Shown here: in pieces, positions 1-7,800 of the stretch | How the letters are laid out: the number at the start of each line of letters is the position of its first letter | Numbering within the stretch: position 1 is the first letter of the stretch | NCBI RefSeq assembly: GCF_019649055.1 | Contig: NW_026570223.1 | Span: 3,720,001 to 3,784,000, forward strand | Origin: Paramacrobiotus metropolitanus | Lineage: Eukaryota; Tardigrada; Eutardigrada; Parachela; Macrobiotidae | Length of the DNA: 64,000 bases | Direction of reading: 5' to 3' | Notes under the pieces: generated by a model | Database searches by the model: none | What the model was told of the DNA's origin: nothing | What the model saw: the letters and a program-made list of their open reading frames with translations, nothing else | Position numbers and translations under genes: made by a program

Positions 1-308
1 GGTCGAGTTCCTTGCCAGCCCGGGTCCTGACTTCGTTGTCGTTGAATGACCGCTAAGTTGTCCTGTTCATGGGCCTGCAGCTGATCCACCAGAATCTCGT
101 TTCGGGCTATGTATCGGTACGCGCTCAGGTTTCCAGCGACAACATTAATGTAAAGTGCTGCTGCCTGAGCTCGCATCTGCGCTCCAGTACCGGTAACTCG
201 TTCGTTGGTAAAGGAAACGATGCATCCCGCGCATGGCAATCTGTTGTTGTCCCGTGTCGCGTTGTCCCTGCACTGTCGGCAGTCCTCCGTATAAGCTTCC
301 GTACGAGT
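1..308 (-). CDS. Copy A ORF5, first about 100 codons (runs off window)
   Basis: The frame starting just after the splice acceptor (first codon ACT at 308-306) is open to the window edge. It encodes TRTEAYTEDCRQC, then a conserved PCA, then ALYINVVAGNLSAY. The same sequence pattern occurs in copies B and C, with conserved Cys residues spaced C-x2-C-x(14-22)-C, like a small zinc-binding module. Coding is supported because only this frame is conserved between copies; a different overlapping frame with its own ATG at 348 is not. The initiating exon is unknown and the remainder lies outside the window. Confidence 0.65.
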
Positions 309-331
309 CTGTCAAAATAAAAGTAAGCGAA
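309..331 (-). promoter_or_regulatory. Splice acceptor before ORF5, copy A
   Basis: The minus strand reads CTTAC, a T-rich tract, then TTTTGACAG, with the AG at 310-309. The ORF5 frame has a TGA just upstream inside this signal, so ORF5 can only be reached by splicing here. The aligned sequence in copy C keeps the tract but has GATGG instead of GACAG. Copy B has a separate acceptor ending CCGCAG at 36750-36749. Confidence 0.65.
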
Positions 332-524
332 CCGTTTCTCGGTTGCATCCTATAAGTTACACCCTACGATTACTACGGTCGGGCCAGGTCGGTTCTCGCA
401 CTGGTCCAAGACGCCTTTGTGGTCGTCTAATGAGGTAGGTCGACTTCTGTTGGTCGATGACACCTGTGTGGTGTCAATGGAAGGAGGTCGGTTATGCCTC
501 TCTCCCAGCGCGTTCTGCGTTTCC
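332..524. other. Short non-coding spacer between ORF4 and ORF5, copy A
   Basis: No gene is seen. The stretch aligns with copy C 55975-56150, including a shared block ending in CCTGGCCCGACCGTAGTAA, so it is a conserved part of the element. Confidence 0.6.
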
Positions 525-3500
525 TCATTCCCGTGTGGGTACTTCTGGCGACCCGAGCCGACTTGCTTGGTGCGAGTCAGCCAACTCGGTCGATTGTGCC
601 GGGGTCGGTCGTTCCTTCGGTAAGTGTCCGTATCGATGGGTTGATGGGTTTAAGGCGATAAATCGTTGACCGCCTTGGGTTTTATCGGTATTCGTGGCAA
701 ATTGTTGTTGGTGGAGTGCCTTCGATATGACGAATTCTAGTTCGTCATCCAGGGAGTACTTCTTCCGTCCGGCAACTGCGTCTGGTTTGGTCTTGTATTT
801 AGGGTCGACCAACTGCGGTTCCGCTGATGTCCACTGGAATTCAAACCGCGCTATGAGTTGATGGAGTATTTCTCCGCGGGTAAGTCCGTCAGGGTGCCAG
901 GACATTTCCATGCACGCCTGTATGGCGTGTATCCATCCTTCGTATGTTGAAGGGGCCGGATCTTTCTTAGCCGGTGGGAACTCATAGTACATCCGCTTTC
1001 CGCTGGTGTATGTACGTATCAGCTTCCCAGCATGGTATCCTAGGTCGCAGTAGTGCCTCACGTTGTTCTGGCTAAGTTGTCGCCAATCGCCCGTCTCATC
1101 TACCTTCCAGTGTTGGAGGAGTTTGAAGGCGATCCTTGGTGTGGCGAACTTTGGTCCACATGTAGCCAGGGCCTTCAGAGCGGCGAATGTATACATCCAT
1201 CCCGCGTCGTATTCTGAGACGCTCGGCTTGGGTTTCGAAGCCGATTTGATGTCGGTGTACTTCAGCCTAACGTTGACCAATGGAGGAATGTCGTCTGGTA
1301 GGACTTCTATCATGTCCTCATGAAAGTCCGAACGAAGTGGCTCAGAGTCGGGCGTCAGTGGTGCTCGTTTACCGTACTGACGGGGGACGTATACTCCGCC
1401 ATCATCTTCGTTGCTCTTGGAATCGTCGGCCTTGTCGCCGCTATCCTTCTCTTCGAGTTGTTTATCTGGTATCTCCGGTTCAGCCTGCTGTTGAGGTGCC
1501 GAGCTCGACGGTGGTGGAGGTTTACCATTTCCGTCGTCGTCGTCATCGTCCCTGGGCGAGCCATTTCCAGGTGTCTGGAAATCCTCGTCGTCGTCATCCT
1601 CATCTTCGGTTTCTTCCTCGGATGACGAGATCAGCTCGGATGACTTCGGCTCCTTTTTCTTAGCCGGCTTGGTCGACTTTGTCTTAGTCGACTTGGACTT
1701 TCCCTTCTGTTGGGTCGAGTCTTCCGGTTCCGGCGAAATCTCCATCGGCGAGGGTGGTGGAAGTGACTGTACGTCCTTCGGTATGAACCGCCCCTTCGCA
1801 CTCCGAGTTGGTTTGGCCGTGCTTGCTCGTCCAGCCGGAGCCGCTGCTGTACCAACATATGTTGTCGGTTCGTGCGGTGCTCGAGGTCGGGTTAGGGCTT
1901 GAACTCGTCTTTGTGACGATTGTGCAGCCGTACGAGCTATATGCAGCAGAGTGGCTGCATCGTCCGACGGTTGTTCATTGGAGTCGCTGTACTCCTCGGT
2001 GGGTTCCGTGCCGACCGGAGGCTTGTCCTTGTTGACGTAAGACATCCGGAGGTTAAATTCACGCCGATGTTGTTCCGGTATGAAGTTCGGCACGGTATAC
2101 CGAACAGGGACGTCGCGTTCCGCGTTTGTCGTCTGAAGGGTATGTGCGGCGACCAATTCTTCTATTCGGCCCTCGATATGGCTGATGATGTCGTCAATGT
2201 TGCCCTTCTTGTCCATGTACATCACGTTATATACACGGGCAATTTGGACCAAGTTCGATCCGCGGGGATTCCGAATATATCCAATACACCGTGCGATTCT
2301 AGTCGGTGTGTCGTCCGCGTTTCTTGCAGCTGCACTTTTAAGTGACTTGATGAGGTCCGGTTGGATAAGTTCAGCCATCCGTCCCCATTGTCGGTGAACG
2401 GCGACTGCTAACCCGTAATCCAAAGTCCAGGCGACGATCTGCATCATAAGTTGATGCGTCAGCCATTTTCCGGTTTCGCCTCCTGCTTGGATGTTGGTGG
2501 ACAAGTCTCGAACCAAAGACTGATAAATGTCCACGCCATTTTCCTTGGCGTTTCGGATGCTCCGGACGACTTCCACGTGGACGCGTACGGTGCGGATTAC
2601 CGTTTCAACCGGGTCGTCCGGCTGCTCGTCCGGCAGGCGTTCCCGTATGTCGTCGGGGGCTGGCCACTGTGATTCGTCAGTGTCCGCTCCATGGTTGAAC
2701 ATTTCTTTCAAGTCGCCTTTAAATCCCTCATAAGGATCGCCGTCTCCATGGTCGGAGATCGAGTCCTTGTCTTCAATGTCCGAGATCTGGTCGGATTCCA
2801 CGTCCGACTGCTGCTTCGATGTAGAAGGGTGCGGTTGTTCAGCTGAAGTCGGCGGTTTTGGTGGATTTCGTAACCGGCCTCCTGAAGTCTTAGCCGGCTT
2901 TGTGCCTGCTCGTTCCATGACTTCTTTGAACTTCCGTTCTACCGCCTCCTTGTCGTGCGGTTCCTGTGCCTTCTCCTTCTGCTCGGTCCTTTGTGGGCCG
3001 GCATCCGAAATGTCCAAGTCGTCGGATGACTTGTGGCGTTTAGCCGGGTTAGGCTTAGGCGTCTTGACCGTTGAATCCGACTTCGGTTTGGTCGGTTCTT
3101 TAGCCTCCGACTTTACAGGTTTCTTCTGTGTTTCCTTCGGTTGCGGCTTGGCAGACTGTTTTGCTGCTTCCTTCTTGGCCTTCCGTTTATCCTTGTGGGA
3201 CTTCGCGGAGTTGGCCGAGTTGATGACCTTAGTGTCCTGGTCATCGTCAATCTGGACTGAAGGTTGTCTAGTCGGAAGGGGAACTTTCATCTTAACGACG
3301 GATTGTTGTACCGTCTTTTTGGTCGACTTGGGTTCCGGAGCGGTGACTTTCTGTGGAGTCGTTGTAGCCGCTTGTAGGGCTTTAGGTCGGCTCCTTTCCG
3401 CTCGGTAATGTTCTCCCATACGTTTCATAACGTCGGCCATCTTTTCGGTAAGTCGGTCGTGGTCACGCCGAGCTTCCGTGGTGTTTCCAACTATACTGGC

Positions 3501-4814
3501 ACGTCGGATTCTCAACGAGTGCCAGAGTTCCCTATCTTCTGGGTATGCCATGTCGATGCAGACGTCCTGTTCCGACCTCGTTAAGTCCTTTACATGTTGT
3601 AGGGCTAGGTCGTCATGAAATTCCCGCGACGAGTCCTGAGGTGGTTTCTCCTTAGCCGTACTCCGTTTGGTCGGTATGTTACCCGACTCAGCCGTCGACT
3701 CGTTCGTTCGGGACTCGTCTATTGTTAGACGTAGGCCGGAGTGAACGGAGGTCGGTTCGTCCCTTTGTGGTGACGTTTCGACCGTGGTTCCGACTCGCGC
3801 TTCCGAGGGGGATGTTGTGTCCATCTCTTCCTCGGTTTTCTTCGGTTTCGTGGGGGTATTCCGAGGTGAGAACCTAGGTGGTTTCTCGATCGTCGGTTGG
3901 CTTGGCAACTTAGTCGGCTGGGATGCTGATCGGGTCGGTGAAATCTGCTTGACCGGCGATCTACCGCGTTTCGGTGTAGATCCCTTCGCTGGTCCCGCTG
4001 CCTTTTGTTTGGTGGAGTCGTCGGAGTCGTTGTTGTCCGTGTTCTCCTCTTCTTCACTAGTATCCGACATTGTTATCGGAATCTTCTCGGTCACCTCTTC
4101 TCCGGGCCGAGGTTGGATTTCCAGTGTATAAGCACCCGGGTTGATGCTCGGATTGCGGAGACGTTGAATCGTCTGGATCATGTTGGTATCTAGCGGGAGT
4201 TGTCGTAACTCCTGCTTTCCGCATCGTAAAGTCACCAACCGTCTTAGGACTTTGTCTCTGTCCTGGATTGTGGCATGGATCTTCTGGGCCATCTGAGTCT
4301 GTTGCTCTTCTGTCATGGTCCGATCTCGGATACCTCCTTGAAGTTGTGCTTCGTAGAGTATCCGTTGAAGGTCCAGCGTCTTAGCTTGGCCGACTAACTT
4401 CTTATGAACGGTCGGTGTGAACAAAGCCTTTGCTCCCATCACTTTCCGTGACGGGCTCGGCTTCTCTTCGGCCGGTGGTAAGGAAGACGGAGTCGCCTTC
4501 AGGACTTCCAAGAGTTGTTCCTTGGTCCTGACTAGTGGTGGCGACTTCGACGGGAAGAGCCGCCTGCGTGGTCCATGCTCTTCAACGTTATCCGTCTGTT
4601 TTGGCTTCCGTGCGAACTTTGGTGAGTTCGATCCGCCTGGTTGGAGAATACGTTCTGGTGTTCGTTCACTCTGCGGTTCTCTTTGTGAGAGCCCAGGTAA
4701 CGTTGTAGGTCGTTCCAGGGGTTTAGGTCGGGTTACTTCTGTTGTTCCGACTTCCTCCGTGGTATCCGTCGGCTCATCGTCGCCTTCAAGTGGAGGGACT
4801 GGTACTTCGTCCAT
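525..4814 (-). CDS. Copy A ORF4: about 1429-aa protein with three conserved domains, function unknown
   Basis: The ATG at 4814 is chosen; the frame is also open to a GTG at 4835. Comparison with copy B shows three conserved blocks in disordered, highly charged sequence: an N-terminal helical block (residues about 150-240), a central block (about 740-930) containing IGYIRNPRGS and VPNFIPEQ, and a C-terminal block (about 1205-1400). The C-terminal block begins GWMYTFAALKAL and has FPP, GLTRGEI and PQLVD motifs. It reads as two consecutive small helical units of winged-helix size, hence possibly nucleic-acid binding; this is inference. Lys/Ser/Glu-rich linkers contain nuclear-localisation-like clusters. 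It is not related to env, dUTPase, RNase or protease as far as can be seen. It follows ORF3 with a 29-nt overlap, suggesting coupled translation. Confidence 0.82.
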   Translation of the reverse strand: MDEVPVPPLEGDDEPTDTTEEVGTTEVTRPKPLERPTTLPGLSQREPQSERTPERILQPGGSNSPKFARKPKQTDNVEEHGPRRRLFPSKSPPLVRTKEQLLEVLKATPSSLPPAEEKPSPSRKVMGAKALFTPTVHKKLVGQAKTLDLQRILYEAQLQGGIRDRTMTEEQQTQMAQKIHATIQDRDKVLRRLVTLRCGKQELRQLPLDTNMIQTIQRLRNPSINPGAYTLEIQPRPGEEVTEKIPITMSDTSEEEENTDNNDSDDSTKQKAAGPAKGSTPKRGRSPVKQISPTRSASQPTKLPSQPTIEKPPRFSPRNTPTKPKKTEEEMDTTSPSEARVGTTVETSPQRDEPTSVHSGLRLTIDESRTNESTAESGNIPTKRSTAKEKPPQDSSREFHDDLALQHVKDLTRSEQDVCIDMAYPEDRELWHSLRIRRASIVGNTTEARRDHDRLTEKMADVMKRMGEHYRAERSRPKALQAATTTPQKVTAPEPKSTKKTVQQSVVKMKVPLPTRQPSVQIDDDQDTKVINSANSAKSHKDKRKAKKEAAKQSAKPQPKETQKKPVKSEAKEPTKPKSDSTVKTPKPNPAKRHKSSDDLDISDAGPQRTEQKEKAQEPHDKEAVERKFKEVMERAGTKPAKTSGGRLRNPPKPPTSAEQPHPSTSKQQSDVESDQISDIEDKDSISDHGDGDPYEGFKGDLKEMFNHGADTDESQWPAPDDIRERLPDEQPDDPVETVIRTVRVHVEVVRSIRNAKENGVDIYQSLVRDLSTNIQAGGETGKWLTHQLMMQIVAWTLDYGLAVAVHRQWGRMAELIQPDLIKSLKSAAARNADDTPTRIARCIGYIRNPRGSNLVQIARVYNVMYMDKKGNIDDIISHIEGRIEELVAAHTLQTTNAERDVPVRYTVPNFIPEQHRREFNLRMSYVNKDKPPVGTEPTEEYSDSNEQPSDDAATLLHIARTAAQSSQRRVQALTRPRAPHEPTTYVGTAAAPAGRASTAKPTRSAKGRFIPKDVQSLPPPSPMEISPEPEDSTQQKGKSKSTKTKSTKPAKKKEPKSSELISSSEEETEDEDDDDEDFQTPGNGSPRDDDDDDGNGKPPPPSSSAPQQQAEPEIPDKQLEEKDSGDKADDSKSNEDDGGVYVPRQYGKRAPLTPDSEPLRSDFHEDMIEVLPDDIPPLVNVRLKYTDIKSASKPKPSVSEYDAGWMYTFAALKALATCGPKFATPRIAFKLLQHWKVDETGDWRQLSQNNVRHYCDLGYHAGKLIRTYTSGKRMYYEFPPAKKDPAPSTYEGWIHAIQACMEMSWHPDGLTRGEILHQLIARFEFQWTSAEPQLVDPKYKTKPDAVAGRKKYSLDDELEFVISKALHQQQFATNTDKTQGGQRFIALNPSTHRYGHLPKERPTPAQSTELADSHQASRLGSPEVPTRE

Positions 4815-7800
4815 CGGCTCGTCTTGGTGACTCACCGGTGGCTACCTGTGTCGGTTTGACAGGTTGTACCTTTGGCTTCTTGGCGGATGGTGGCCTCTTC
4901 GATTTCTTCTGTTCCTCCGCTTCTTTCCGTTTATAGAAGTCGTCTACGAAGGACTGAATCATGGCTACCAATGTTTGTAGCCGTTCCTGGTTCTTGGCCG
5001 ACCAAACTGTTGTTGGTCGGAGGATGAATCGGGCTTCCTTGGTGTTGTTCTCCAAGTGTCCGAGGTTGATGTCGATCTGACAATACTGTGGACTCCGCTG
5101 GTCGGTTTCGTCCATCATTTTTCTCAGTTCGATAATAACGGCGTCCGCTCGCAGTAACTGTGTGTTGACTGCTTTTATCCATTCGAGGTCGGGTTTGGCT
5201 GGTGGGGCTGGAGGTGGAAGTCGGACGGAATCGAAAGTCGGTTTCCGAGCCGTCTGGATCTTTGTGGTCCGAGACGACCGACCTTCAGCCATGGCGTTTG
5301 TTGCCACGCTGGTCGGTTCCGTTTCCTTGTCCCTTGCCTTCTCCTCCTCGTATTCGTACACTCTCGTTTCCAGCCACGAGATGGTTCGACCCAGGTGTTG
5401 CTGAGTTCTGGAGGTCTGTGGGGCGTCCGGATGACAAAGTCGTCGTATGAACCGAGCGTTATTTCCCCATGCCAGGATGTCTCGATCCAAATTATTAGCT
5501 TCTTGGCTATTATCGACGCAAAAGTTTCTGCGGGCCCTCATCTCTGTGATGAGTTCCGCTACTCGAGCCAACAGTTTAACTATGTGTGGCGCGACCGTAC
5601 TCGGCAACTCGTCCGTGTCCGGTATAGCTTCCATAATCCGAGCTTCTGTAGCCGGAGACATGGGCCGGTCGTCCATTTCCATTGGTCTTTGTTGAACCAA
5701 GCTCGTCGATGAGGTCGGATGACTTGAGGTCATCGGCTGTTGCAAACCGGATGCGCCTTGTTGCGTTTCCTTCCGGTATCTCTCAAGTCGTTCCTGACGT
5801 GTCTTATCCGTCATCCATTTACGTCGGAGCATGTCATATTCCGCCTCTATGTCTTGGACATGCATCTGGGAAATCTTAAGTTGATCTCCAATTGCTGTCC
5901 GTATGTTACGGATGGTCGGATCTGTTCCGTCCATACTGTCGACTTGTCGTTGTAAGTCGGCAGCAATCTTCTTAGCGCGAGCCAACCTCTGATCAAGTAC
6001 ATCCCGCTGTTCGGCCAGTGTGGGCTCGGGCGGTTGATGCGAAGTGGTCGGTTTCGGTTGGGTGGAGGTCGGCTGAACCCTTTGTGGGTTAGCCTCGAGG
6101 ATTTTCCCCAAGTCTTCGACCCGCCTTGAGCAGATGTTGTACTGCTGATCCAAGGCATCACGCATCTGTTTCTCCATAGCGTTATTAGGGTCGAGCTCCC
6201 GGAGTTGTTTTCCGAGCTTCTCCATAACTTCGACCGCCTCTCGGTACTGGTCTTCGACTTCACCGATGTTGACTTCTTTTTGTTCAACTGTTTCGGTGAA
6301 TGGGAGTTCAACGTCGAGTCCGACTGATGGGACTGGGGAAGGTGTTCTCTCCCGAGCTGGTACTGGTGCTCCCGCTTTGTTCGGGTTAGCCAAGTACTGC
6401 TTGACGTGGTCAATCACCGACTGAAGCGCCTCGATGAGCCGGTCGCGGTTCGGGCCTGGCGGTGGAATTTCCCATGAGGCTAGAGTATCGGCCCAATCCA
6501 ACTCGAGTCGTAGTGCTCGGTCGATACGATCGAGGTCGGTTTGCTCTTGATCTGTTAGGGTTCCACTGAGTCGGTGATAGTAGATATCAGCCAAGTCTTG
6601 TCCAGCTTGACAAATTATATCCATGTTGGCCGTTAAGTTTTCCATCGGTGTGGTGCCGACTAAAGTCATCACCGCTGTCGTAGTCGGTGCTGCTCGGCGA
6701 GGTGACGACGGCGACGGAATCCGTATAGTGTATGCGGGTTCCGCGTCTAGGATCTCTGTGATCCGTTCGACTACCGCTCGGAGTTGTCGTTCGTCAACCT
6801 CGGTCGGTTCGTCTTTCATAATTAAGTGATCCGCTCTTTTCAGGTAAGCCGTTAGGTCGTTCATCTTCTGCCTGGCTACCTTGAGCGTTTCGGCGTCGGT
6901 TGGTGTCTCGTTGACAAAGGATCTCTGGAGGTGATCCAGTAGATTCCATCCATCGCCGATTATGGAAGCCATCTTCTCCCTGCGGCTTTTCCGCATTGCC
7001 GAGTGCATCTCCGCCGCCGATGAGGTCGACGGTAATGCGTCCGAAGTCTCCGTATCGGAGTCGGGCAGTCGGCTTTGAGTTCGGCTGTAATCCCGTAGCC
7101 GGTTGATGCTGTCCATCACCAGGTGGAAATGCGCTCCCGGTTCGACTGCGCCTGGTTGTATCAGGTTTCTCAGCAGTTGTATGTGAGTGTCGAACTCGGA
7201 GGCTATCTTCTGCACATTCGGTTCGATTCCTCTCGCAGCGCGTCGCCGAATTCGTCTCAGTGCGCGTTCCGCCTCTTTTATGGCGCTTTTGGCGTAGAGG
7301 ATCGTCCTGTCAGGTGAGGTGTTCGACGTTGCGGCCTGTGTGGTCGTCGTCGATAGTGCAGGTAAAAGGCTTCGATGATCTTCGTTGATTTTGGCTAGTA
7401 GCGCAACTCCTGGCTCCAGTAGCCGTTGATGTGCCAACGTCTGTGGCGTCCCACTTTGGACTAGACTTTCGACTAACTCTATGTGAGTTGTGAAGTCGTC
7501 GATCTTCTGTGGGGCGAAGCGTTCGAGGCCCTGTTGCGAACGTTCACGCATCTTCCCCAGGATTTGCTTTGCCTCTCGTAGGGCTCTCCTGGCGTCGGTG
7601 ATGGTCTTCTCACCGTTCGTAGCTGGCGTTGCTAGTGCCCGCATCGTCTGTGGCGACCGTGGTGTTGCGGTCAGCTGAATCATCTGTTGTTCGACGTAAA
7701 TTACTTTATCGAGCTCTGCTTGGCGATCATATGCCTGCTTGTGTTGGTTGAGCAGGACTTGGAATTCGCGAGGATGGTCGGCTCCACTTGTTGGGAGGTT

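Noticed and set aside
145-348. Minus-strand ATG frame beginning MQPRNG at the ORF5 start
   Set aside because: Comparison with copies B and C shows the conserved protein is in another frame entered at the splice acceptor.
4814-4835. GTG at 4835 as ORF4 start
   Set aside because: Eukaryotic start is expected at ATG 4814; the upstream open codons merely overlap ORF3.
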